Shown: positions 50,917 to 61,373 of the stretch, in pieces | Layout of the letters: every line of letters starts with the position of its first letter | Numbering within the stretch: the first letter of the stretch is position 1 | Assembly (NCBI GenBank): GCA_000827325.1 | Contig: KN832884.1 | Location: 780,953 to 844,952 of the forward strand | DNA from: Oidiodendron maius Zn | Lineage: Eukaryota; Ascomycota; Leotiomycetes; Myxotrichaceae | Direction: 5' to 3' | DNA length: 64,000 nt | Notes under the pieces: model-generated | Seen by the model: only the letters and a program-made list of their open reading frames with translations | Databases searched by the model: none | What the model was told of the DNA's origin: nothing | Program-made: the position numbers and the translations under genes

Positions 50917-51493
50917 TAATGGATCGCTTCGGCAGATGGAAAATACTCATATCATTCTATCTCGTTCTTACCGTTATGTGGACAGGCATGCCTGCTTGCA
51001 CCGGGACATTCTATAAAGATGGCAATGTATCAGCCGCCGGAGCCTCAGTTACATTGTTTTCCTAATAGGAATTTGTTTCTCTTTCGCATACACCCCACTA
51101 CAACAGCTCTACCCTGTTGAATGTCTCAAATTCGAACAGCGTGCAAAGGGTGTGGTATTTGCAACTATGGCGACTAATGCCGCCGCTCTCATCAACTTGT
51201 TTGCTACACCAGTGGCGCTTGAAGGGACCGCATGGAAGACTTTCTATGTCTGGGTCGCAGTTCAAGCGGTGTGCTAGTACTTCGTCATGGTTGAGATGAA
51301 GGGTCATACATTGGAGGAGATGAATTGCATATTCAGGCAGAAAATCCGCGAAATGAATCCCTTGTTTACAAAGACAAAGCTGAAGAAGACGCTGAAGAGT
51401 AATCGTGAAGGTTTAGTTTGCTCAAATGAACCAGAAATTTTACAATTTACTATATCCATCCCTGTGACATGTATCGATTCTAACATACAATGA
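50917..51493 (+). pseudogene. Broken MFS sugar transporter, C-terminal remnant
   Basis: Conceptual translation reads DRFGRWKILISFYLVL and then a lactose/sugar-permease-type TM segment, ends at TAA-TAG (51062-51067), and resumes one frame later with FSFAYTPLQQLYPVECL, FEQRAKGVVFATM, NAAALINLF and GHTLEEMN, all typical of the last third of fungal MFS sugar transporters. An in-frame TAG lies between AVQAVC and YFVMVEMKG near 51275. The N-terminal two thirds, including the first membrane helices, are missing. No intron restores a full protein. This was once a functional transporter and is now a relic; the loss may reflect relaxed selection on an adjacent pathway. Confidence 0.85.
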
Positions 51494-51865
51494 GCTCACG
51501 TGAAACTCATGCCTTAATATTACTGCTTAATAACTTAAAACAAAATGTGACTCCCAGCACAGATGCGGAAATTTTCGTGGTAACTCTCCCGCCACTGGCT
51601 TCGTATTCCGAAATCGGTTAGCTCAGACATGCACCATCCTTATATTCATTGACATAAATATAATTCAGAACTCAATCTAGGACATGGATTCAGCTCGGGG
51701 GTAGGAGTTAAGAAACATTATAAAAGTCACCCTCCATCTTTTCCTGTGGTTAGCTCGGAAATTCTACTCACTGTCCGATATATACCTGGCAGGAATCCTT
51801 ACGGAAGCACTTCCACTCATAAAGCCTCACCACTTTATTCCACTTCATTAAGGTCTAATATAATT
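51494..51865. promoter_or_regulatory. Spacer and promoter of the aldo-keto reductase gene
   Basis: 372 bases; TATAAAA at 51719-51725 lies about 141 bases before the reductase ATG. No other feature. Confidence 0.4.
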
Positions 51866-52949
51866 ATGCCGCAAAAATTTCCACAACGCAAGATTGGAGA
51901 CGATCTTGCCTCTGCGCTCGGTCTTGGGTGCATGGGCATGGCGATTGTGCTCTCATCGGGCCCATACGACGAAAATGAATCACTCAAAGTTCTCACGGAA
52001 GCAGCCAATATGGGAATCAATTTTTGGGTCACCAGCGATTATTATGGGCCATTTACCAATGAGAAGCTCCTAGGTAGATGGTTCAAGGAGACTGGACGCA
52101 GGGACGAGATATTTATCGTTACTCACTTCGGCAACAAGATCGTCGAGGGTAAAATGGAAGTTCATGGCGAGCCAGAGTATGTGAAAAAGGCGTGTGAAGG
52201 CAGCCTCGAACGCCTGCAAACTGATCGCATTGACCTTTACATTCAACATCGAGTGGATACCACAATGCCGATTGAGAAGACAGTCGAGGCGATGGTCCAG
52301 CTAAAGAACGAGGGGAAGATTCGCCACCTAGAACTCTCCGAGTGTTCTGCTCAAACCCTACGGAGAGCTCATACGGTTCATCCCATCGCAGCTGCAGAGA
52401 TGGAATTCTCGCCATTCGCTTTAGATATTGAGTCACCCGAGACCAATTTCTTAAAGACAGCCAGGGAATTAGGCGTCAAGATTATCTCATACTCGCCCCT
52501 TGGTCGCGGTTTTGTCACCGGCACCATCAGAAGCAGAGACGATTTTGACGCGAGGGACGGGCGAAGGATGCATCCACGTTTCTCCGAGGAGAATTTTGCA
52601 AGTAATCTCAAAATTGTTGATGCCATGGAGTCCATTGCGAAAGAAAAGGCCTGCACACCCAGTCAATTGGCCTTAGCTTGGGTTCTAGCTCAAGGCGAAG
52701 GTATGACTACCTCCTGTCGAGTGTGCATATTACACGCTAACTAGCATAGACTTCATTCCCATCCCAGGAACCAAGCATATCAAGTACTTGAAAGAAAATT
52801 CTCATGCGGTCAATATAGAATTCACAAAAGAGGACGACGAAAGGATCAGGAGGGCCATCGAAAGCGTTGGTGGGGCAAAAGGCGCTCGTTATCCGGAAGT
52901 CTATCTATCGCAGTGCTTCGGTAATACGCCTGAGCTTGCTAATGTCTGA
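51866..52949 (+). CDS. Aldo-keto reductase (AKR13-like) with altered catalytic residues
   Basis: Exons 51866-52700 and 52750-52949 encode 344 residues, normal for the family. GLGCMGM, IDLYIQHRVD, SECSAQTLRRAH, SPLGRGFVTG and IPIPGTKHIKYLKEN place it with the NADPH-dependent AKR13/pyridoxal-reductase-like group. The catalytic Asp of the usual D-T-x-x-x-YG motif is Val here (WVTSDYYG), and the catalytic Lys of the T-K-F-G motif is His (VTHFG). The Tyr (YYG) and the His (IQH) remain. Two of four catalytic positions are thus substituted, so reduction of carbonyls may be lost or changed although the NADPH site looks intact. ATG 51866 matches family length; the frame opens further upstream without a needed start. 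Confidence 0.88.
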
Positions 52950-53238
52950 TATATTTAGATTCTACCAGGCTAAATGATTTGTGGCTATTGCCTACCTGAA
53001 TTGTGGGTTGTTATGTCAAATTGCCGTTAGATCATCACAGAGAATATATTCGCATCTCTCGGGCACAGGGTTTAACTAAAGTAACCCGCTCGAACCTTCC
53101 TCGGGTCTATGACACTTCCTCCCGATAGTAGTTGGAGGCCCCGGTCTATTACACTTCTAAGTTATGCTTAAAGATTTATATGAACATGTTCGAGCATGCA
53201 CTTGAGTTCTACCCGACAACTTATGTTGTTAGAACTGC
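52950..53238. other. Short convergent spacer
   Basis: 289 bases between the reductase and the minus-strand NLR; likely two 3' regions. No feature seen. Confidence 0.35.
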
Positions 53239-56200
53239 CTATATAGACCCAATCAGCTCTTGAAATTTATTACGCCAATCACTTTCTGCTTCTAGAATCG
53301 CACGCTTAGCTTCATTCGTCAACGGAATTGGTTTCAGCCTTTCACGCGCAGTAATATAAAGATCTCCTCCCCATAAATAGCAGCGGAATTGGTCATAAAA
53401 ACTTCTTCCAGCCCAGGCTCGAAATAGGTACTTTAGATACTGTGTATTTAGCTCTGGAAGAAGAGAATAAAAAAAGGCTTCGTGACGACTTAATATGTTG
53501 TAAACATCGGCGGTCCAACTTTCGTTTTCGAGGAGCAATCCTAGTGCCTTTAGTATGGCTTCTGGTAAGGTCGGCTGTCGGCCGAGAGCGTCAGCCGCCC
53601 ACCATCTCACGCCGGACTCGCTGTCTTGGCAGAGCGAGACGAGAGCTATGAGAGCGGATTCTGGTAAGATTGATTGTCGGCCGAGAGCGTCAGCCGCGCT
53701 CGATCTCACGAGGCAGTCGCTGTCTTGGCAGAGCGAGGTGAGAACCATGAGAGCGGCTTCTGGTAAGGTTGATTGTCGGCCGAGAGCCTCAGCCGCCCTT
53801 GATCGCACGCTGGACTCGCTGTCTTGGCAAAGCGGGATGAGAACCATGAGAGCGGCCTCTGGTAAGGTCGATTGTCGGCCGAGAGCGCCAGCCACCCTCA
53901 ATCTCACGCTGGACTCGCTGTCTTGGAAGAGCGAGACGAGAGCCATGAGAGCGGATTCTGGTAAGGTCGACTGCTGTCCGAGANNNNNNNNNNNNNNNNN
54001 NNNNNNNNNNNNNNNNNNNNNNNNNNNNNNNNNNNNNNNNNNNNNNNNNNNNNNNNNNNNNNNNNNNNNNNNNNNNNNNNNNNNNNNNNNNNNNNNNNNN
54101 NNNNNNNNNNNNNNNNNNNNNNNNNNNNNNNNNNNNNNNNNNNNNNNNNNNNNNNNNNNNNNNNNNNNNNNNNNNNNNNNNNNNNNNNNNNNNNNNNNNN
54201 NNNNNNNNNNNNNNNNNNNNNNNNNNNNNNNNNNNNNNNNNNNNNNNNNNNNNNNNNNNNNNNNNNNNNNNNNNNNNNNNNNNNNNNNNNNNNNNNNNNN
54301 NNNNNNNNNNNNNNNNNNNNNNNNNNNNNNNNNNNNNNNNNNNNNNNNNNNNNNNNNNNNNNNNNNNNNNNNNNNNNNNNNNNNNNNNNNNNNNNNNNNN
54401 NNNNNNNNNNNNNNNNNNNNNNNNNNNNNNNNNNCCATGAGAGCGGCCTCTGGTAAGGTCGATTGTCGGCCGAGAGCGTCAGCCGCCCTTGATCTCACGC
54501 TGGATTCGCTGTCTTGGCAGAGCAAGACGAGAGCTATAAGAGCGGCTTCTGGTAAGATCGACTGCTGTCCGAGAGCGTCAGCCGCGCTTGATCTCACGAG
54601 GCAGTCGCTGTCTTGGCAGAGAGAGATAAGACCTGTAAGGATGGCTTCTGGTAAGGTCGACTGTTTGCCGAGAGCGATAGCTGCGTTCCATCTCACCTCG
54701 GACTCGCTGTCTTGGCAGAGCGAGATGAGAGCTGTGAGGATGGCTTCTGGTAAGGTTGACTGTTCGCTGAGAGCGAAAGCCGCCTTCGATCTCATTTTAG
54801 AGTTGCTATCTTGCAGCAATAGGATGAGGTTTGAAAACATATTTTCCGGAACAGATTTATGATGATTTACTAGTACCTTAAAGGCAGCTATCTTTATATC
54901 TGCAGAAGAGTCATCTTTTAGCCAAGCAGCTACCTGGTCTACTATGTCCATTGATATCCGTGATCGTCTTTTCAAAGCCATTAAAACAATTAATGCCACG
55001 GACTCTCTTCGCACGAGAGAGGGAAAGAGATGATCCGGACATTCTGTTTCGATGCCTAGCTCCATACTCCTATTGAACTCACATTCAAACAACAGCCACT
55101 GCTTCAATTGACCTTCTAGACCCTTTCGAAGTCTGTTAAACTCAGGGGTCTCCTGCGATGGAGTTACTTCACTCAGGCAACGCATGATCAGTCGTTGATG
55201 CACTGGACCTAAGAGGTCACGTGGTTCTTCCTCAATCGTACGAAAGAGGCGACAAAGCTGAGTATCGCCGACCTTGGCTTGAAGCAAGCCAGCGACAAAA
55301 CGCCAAAAAATATCGAAGCGTGCGTGGTATTTGTACTTCTGAAGATATTCGACAAGGGTATATTCTTTCAGAGGGTAGTTGACAAGTCCGCCTAGCCGAG
55401 TCTCTTGAGTTTTGAACTCCAGCCATTTGAGATTCTGGCCAGACATCCACTGCCGTACAAAATATCGCGCCGCAAAATACTCCTGGTAAGTTAGGTGTAG
55501 AAAATGGTAAGTCGGGGACCTATTCTGTAATGAAGAGTCGGATGTTCGCAGAAAGGAGAGGCATGGCAGAGTCTTGTCAAGTAAGAGGCTTGGCGTGAAG
55601 TGGTCGGCTACAGCATTCCGGTGCTCTGAGTTAAAGTCTATTATATCGTTGTCCAGTCCAGTAAAAGCTAGGCCCTCAAGAAGAGAGACCTCATCCCTGA
55701 CGAATTCCTCGACCCTTGACCGGCTAGCCGATTTAATATCAATCTCATTATGTATCTTCCCTAGTCGCACAATGTCCTTTTTGAATAAACTATGTTCGAT
55801 AGCTCGGTAAATATCGGTCATCGTCTCTAGTCCGGATTGGGAATCTTCGTCCCAGATGTAACAAAGAGCATCCAACTGAATCGGGATCCGCACAAGACTC
55901 TGCATGAGCAAATGATCCTGAAGGAACGACTGAATCTTGTGGACTTTCTGCGAGTCGCCAAAGGTCTTTTCGAGATAGCACTCCACCTGATCTTGGTAGA
56001 ATCCGACCGTTTCCAGTTCGAGGTCAGGATGTAGGTGGTGTGGAAGTCTTGCGGATGGCCGGGATGTAATAACGACGTTGGGCTGCCCCAAGAGAAATTC
56101 AAGAAATTGATTCATATCACTGTTTATATTCAGACCATCAGAAACTTCATCTAAACCGTCAAGGAGCAGCAGAGTTCTACCAAACTTAGTGGTATCCAAT

Positions 56201-57997
56201 GCTTCTTCTAGTGTTTTGGCGAGGTCCTCACGGTGCGGCGTATTAGAGAAAAAATCCCGGAGAAACAGAGCCACCAGAGTGTATCCCTTGTCAGGCTGCC
56301 TTTTCAGATTCCGTAGAGGTATCCAGAGTATGCGGTCGAACAAGTCCGACCATGTGCCGCGGATAAAATCATGGACCATCTTTTTGCACAAGGTAGTCTT
56401 GCCAACTCCAGCCTGTCCTCGGATCAGGATTCTTCTCGGTTGTGTTGTTTTGCCATCTGGTCTCTTACGTGGGTTGAAGAGGGTCGGCAGCTCGACCTGG
56501 ATATTCTCAGCCGGTGTCTCGACCTTCAGTCGAGCTGAGAGTGAAAACGGGGAGGAATGAGGCAGTGTGTCTTCTATGTCTAATTCTCCCTCAGAGCGGT
56601 CTTCATCGCGACCCGACTGTTCTGTAATAGCAAGGTTGATGTAGCATTGATCCATCGACAGCCGGTCGCCCGAGAGTCGTTCGATCTTGAGCCTAGCCTG
56701 AGTATAGTATCTGTTGCGGATCCAGTCATCGGCTTGCTTGAGTAGACTTCCTTCATAAGTCCCGGGTACTTTTCCTTGTCGTCTAGCGCCAGTGTCTAGA
56801 TAAAGACCATGAGTTTCTATTAATACTAATATATAATTTTCTCTCCCTACTTACCCCATGCACGGTGACGCTCAGCTACTATCGAGGGTCCATCTCTAAC
56901 TATTCTTTGAATTTCAGGCAGAACCAGAGCGAAATTCTCGTCGTCTTCTCCGCTGAACTTATTAAGTCCGGAGTGATCGGTATCAAGGGCCATCCTCCGT
57001 TTGAGAAGCAAACTAGCTGACTGCGAGCTTACTACCTATACATAGTTAATAGAGAAGGAATCGAGAGGGCAAAAGACAAACCGGCGTGTGTAAGAGCCCA
57101 CCAAAAGTAGTATCCTTTCCCTCGTAGAAACAAATAATGTCGTAATCAATATAACTGCCATAAAAGTATCGCGATAATTGGTATATCTCCTGACTACCCT
57201 TCCTTAATACTTGCAATAAGGTAGGGTCAAGGCCCGAGAGTCGAGCAAGCCAAGTCCCAAAACCCGCAACATCACTTCCCTGGAAAGGAGCGCCGAGGAA
57301 GATAATGCCAGCTACAGAGAGGCGTAGATCGGTGAAATCTCGCTCGTGGACAGCATTCACAAGCGCCTATACCGATTAGTATCGTTTCATACATTTGCGA
57401 GAGCATACCTGTTGGATCACAATGCTTCCAAGACTATGCCCAATCAAAACGAGTGGTCTGTGGCGCTCCTATATCACACATGCATACTTTAGTGGGCTAG
57501 CCAGTCGGATTTATTATAAAATACTTACATTCGCATGTTGTCTATGCTGGTGTAGGATATTCAGAAACTGGTCAGCGCATTCGCATAGGCTAGTTTTAAC
57601 CTCGCGATCTCTCCAGTCTGACTTGTAGCTGTAGGTAGCGATCCGTGCATTCCTAAATGAAGGAACGAGCAGGTCTTTCAGCCACATACACTCCACTGCA
57701 TCGTCTGCTCCGCCGACTTCTCTACTGTCTCGCGACTGCTTGCTATTCCAAATCTGCGCCCCATCTCTACGCCTCTTCAGTTTGTTTATACCTGGAGCTG
57801 ACACTTTTTTAACCCATGTATAATATGGATCAGCACCTAGGCCTTGGACGGCGATGATGCTAGGTAGCGTTAGCAGAAATTGGGTTTAGAGGTGGTTGAA
57901 CATGCTCAACTGCAGGCGTGTCCTCTGCCGTAGCCTCGTCCGACCAGATATTCAGGCCGCTCGACTTGACGGTTTCTTTGGTACATGCCATTGTCAT
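53239..57997 (-). CDS. NLR-like protein: SesB-type alpha/beta hydrolase + NACHT + HEAT-type repeats (gap inside)
   Basis: Minus-strand exons: 57945-57997 (start ATGACAATG; splice to exon 2 only fits with donor at 57944), 57859-57529, 57468-57409 (20 residues, GHSLGS), 57366-57082, 57035-56855 and 56795-53239, about 1488 residues including the gap. The N-terminal alpha/beta hydrolase has GLGADP, the nucleophile Ser in GHSLGS and a late His in DTDHSGLNKF, as in fungal SesB-like domains. NACHT follows: Walker A GQAGVGKTT (about residue 430), Walker B LLLLDGLDE and TSRPS. From about residue 980 come near-identical 33-residue repeats (core STLPEAALMALVSLCQDSES), HEAT-like, then a unique C-terminus. 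Fungal NLRs sense non-self through such repeats and fire the N-terminal effector. The repeat block is broken by 451 N. Confidence 0.87.
53530..54870 (-). repeat. 99-base tandem HEAT-type repeats in the NLR gene
   Basis: Each unit encodes 33 residues (LGRQSTLPEAALMALVSL core). About ten units are visible, five on each side of the gap, with most differences at a few positions and blocks of identical DNA. Comparable points on each side of the gap (53844 and 54435) are 591 bases apart, three short of six periods. Confidence 0.88.
53984..54434. other. Assembly gap (451 N)
   Basis: An unresolved run of N inside the tandem repeats, about 4.5 repeat units long. Tandem repeats are the likely cause, so the stated length may not be the true one. 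Confidence 0.95.
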
Positions 57998-58844
57998 ATC
58001 GTGCTATATCTGTTAGACGAGTAGAAGGGCGGGTAAGCTCTGCACGAGATCATGTTGTACTAAAGATGTTGCAGCTCCGCAGCGATGTTTCAGCCCGGGC
58101 ACTACAAATGGCCTGAAATTACTGTTGTGCTATCTGGAAGCTAGTCCAGTTTCGGTGCTGAGTAACCCATTCAAATACTGAAGCACTAAATACTAATATA
58201 ATAGACTGTGTGAAGGAGCACATGTTATATATACTGAAACTACTTGATTTGAGTTATTTGAGACTGTACTTAGAATTCTAGTCTAGCCACGAAATATAAA
58301 GGTGGTTGTTGAACCCACCACCTTCGAAAACAGAGTGCTTTTCCCTGAAAATACATAGTCCTCACGTGATGCTTTGCTTGACCCCCACTTGTCAGGTTTA
58401 CGAGCAATGCAGCGCTAAACTTAATACGGCTACAACTACAACGTATCGGTAATATCCTCTACAGGTTATACTGGCAGAACAATAAACCGTAAAAGGGTAC
58501 GTAAATAGGGCTGTAAAGGGTGTGTAAGTGCTTCAATTAATTAAGGATATAACCCTCTGGCTTAGGGGTTTATATGCTTCTAGGGTTGGGCTTCAATCCA
58601 CCGGATTGGGTATCAATTATATAAGCAAACTCAGACACCACTAGAGGTGAGAATAACTTTAAGTTACTGCTCGCCCGCGGAAGCCCTAATATAGCGCCTA
58701 GCTTCTTTGGTAAGGTGCTTATTTTCCCTCGTCTAGCAAGGAGGCCCGATAATTTTACAGAGAGCTCGAAGGGAAGCCGATTTTGCAAGCAACTATACCC
58801 TCGTCACACAGTTCCAATTTCGTACAGTGCTTTGATCAGGCCCA
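57998..58844. other. Gene-free region between NLR and regulator
   Basis: 847 bases with AT-rich, low-information sequence and no recognised gene; the 72-codon minus-strand frame at 58570-58788 has no partner. It should hold two divergent promoters. Possible decayed repeat, not identified. Confidence 0.35.
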
Positions 58845-60496
58845 ATGTCTCGGAAGGATATCCCAGCGACCGAACTGCCCATCTTTGTAGTCACCCCCTC
58901 GTCGAATCTGAGCGGGCCTCCTGCGGACTTGTCTGACGTAAATGGTATTTCTTGTCGAAAACGCAAGAGGCACACTAAGTCCCGCTCCGGTTGCATTGCC
59001 TGCAAGAACCGGCGAGTCAAGGTAATTGGAATGCTAGCCCTTGATGATGTTGATTTGAGTGCTGACAATGCACCATAAGTGCGACAACCAGTACCCCAGT
59101 TGCCAGACCTGTATGCGGAGAGGAGAATCATGTAGTCTCTCAAGTTCCTCGCCACAGTCTAATACAGCGGCACCGTTATCTCTTGGCCTAACCCGAAAGT
59201 GTAACCTGCCACTGCAACGAGACCCGCGTCACGTATTTTGCAATGATCTAAATATGCTTCAACTGGCGCTTCTTCACAATTTTGCAACTAATACTGCAAA
59301 TTCGTTACCATTTGGTGGCAGCGTCTGGCACGACGAGGTGATCTTGCTGGCATTAAACGTAAACTCTTGTCCACAAATCTTCTGGAGTAAATAAATTGAT
59401 TTCTCTGTAGCACGACTATTTGATGCACGCAGTTCTCCTTGTATCGGCCAAACATCTATCATATCTCGCACCAAATAATTCCGAATATCACCGAGCATCC
59501 CTCTTTCATTTATCCAGGCTACTCCCTAGATACAGGGCTGAAATCTCCAAACCATTATCGGCTATAAATGCAGATAGTGTAATGGCGGCCAGCTTCCTGC
59601 TTTTGTATTTCTTTTGGTCCAATGTTGACACCTTTGACATCGGGGATCCCGCATGTTTCATCAATGACGAACTGTTTGCGATGACACCAGGTGTGAGAGA
59701 AATGTTCATTTCATGCAATTTTCTATTATCTTCGGGCAGGAGCATTTTCTCTGAATGCACGGCATATCATCCAAAATATGGAATCGAGAAGCTCGCCAAG
59801 CAATGTGCACGAACGCCGTCACAGTTCGAACAATACTTCTGCGACACCTATCAGGAATCAGGGGGTAATGGCATCATGGAGATTCAACAAGACAGCGCGC
59901 AAAAGATACCTCGATTTTCCGACATTCAAAACGGAGATAAACAAATGAGTCACAACACTTTATGGTATGCCGTGATACAACCTCACGATCCGACGCTGAT
60001 CGGGTTTCTCGACGCCGCAGTACGCCTAGCTCCTCTTTCCTCTATTTCCTCGGAACTTAAGACATTGGAGGAACAATCCCATTCTTCAATATCTGGTACT
60101 CAAGAGAAAGAAAGTCAGCTCAGTAAGCTTCTGGGAACTTTGCTTCCTGTGACAGACTTGGCTCGATATATCTTTTCGTGGCCCATCGTCTGTTGCCCGG
60201 GAGTTCTTCGCCTGCTCGAAAGAAAAGACCAGCGTGTAGTCTTCCTACTCTATCAGTTTTACAAAACTATCAAGGTCATCCTTCCAAACGTCTACTGGTG
60301 GGCTCACCAAAGATCCGACAAAATGATATCTACACTCCAGAAATATTTGCCAGAAGAAAAACTGAATCCCTCAATGCGTCTGCAGGGTTTCACAGTCCCA
60401 AATAGTGCAGTAGAAAGAGCGACAAACTTCACAATTCAAGCCAACCAGGCGTGGAGAGATTACTGTCTTATCTACGCAACGACTCCTAAACGCTAG
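58845..60496 (+). CDS. Zn2Cys6 transcription factor, UPC2-like type
   Basis: Exons 58845-59021, 59080-59358 and 59411-60496 give 513 residues. The cluster CIACKNRRVKC...CQTCMRRGESC (C-x2-C-x6-C-x6-C-x2-C-x6-C) is split by intron 1 after RVK and preceded by KRKRHTKSRSG, the basic lead typical of UPC2-like sterol-type regulators. The remainder begins with HDYLMHAVLLVSAKHLSYLAP, the usual start of the C-terminal regulatory domain in this group. The second intron uses a gtaaac donor and the ctgtag acceptor. Nuclear. Targets unknown. It lies between two NLR genes, and nothing ties it to either except position. Confidence 0.9.
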
Positions 60497-61373
60497 GGCC
60501 ATAAAATCAATTGCCACAACGGGTAAGGAAATTGAGTAGGAGATTGGCGAAGCGAAAACTAGGTACATAGAGCTGTATTAGTTCTTTCTATTTCCTTTAT
60601 TTGAGGAGAAAAAGCATACAGGCAAGACGAATAATAACTACAATATTAGAGACAATTAACCGTCTCAGACTCTATACTGTGGGCGTCGGGCATATCTATT
60701 ACAGACCTCTGGAGCAAAATGGTAGTGATATACAAAAAAGGCTATTTCATAGAGCTATCTAAGACTTACACAATGAGCTCACGACCTCTATAACGTCCAT
60801 CCCTGCGTGCCGAAAACCGGTGTGCCAAAAAAATGTCAGGTACTTTGACTTGAAGCATCTTAAAATCTGTGTATACCTTAATATCTCTTATAATTTTTTA
60901 TAAGTCATGTTCCGTAGCTATTCCTAGACACCCTAAACCCCTTCCGCTAGAAAATCGTATTTATATCGTCGCCCTTACGCCTGATTTGTAAAGGGTCTCA
61001 ATTTATAGCATAATAGTGTTCCTCTACTATAGCTCTACCACCAAGCTTATACTATCCCTAATACTTCTAAGGAGTCTTATCCAAGGTCTATGGCCTCAAC
61101 ACTATACAGGAAATCGTTATTGCGTTTATTTATCCAAAATGCCAAGTATTTACGTCGTAATTTCATTTTCGAAGCCTTAGGCGTAAAGTCCAGCTGTGGC
61201 GGGAGCAGTGCCTGGTGCATGGTGCGCCACATCCAGCTTAATAATTATTTCAATGCCTGGTGTAACTTAAGGCTTAGCCCGGGTGTTATTGACTCATTCA
61301 TTCATTCACAATAAATCGACAGCAGCTCAAAAAAGTTAGACACGCTGTGATACATTCCACATCTTCGAGCTAA
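60497..61373. other. AT-rich gene-free region
   Basis: 877 bases with many TAA/TAG and CTATAG-type strings in all frames and no recognised gene. It could be repeat-induced-mutation-damaged relic sequence, but no family is identifiable. It lies where an N-terminal domain of the following NACHT gene would be expected. Confidence 0.35.

Noticed and set aside
53555-54862. Long plus-strand open frame over the NLR repeats
   Set aside because: It is the antisense shadow of the tandem repeats; the open frame arises from the 99-base periodicity and the N gap.
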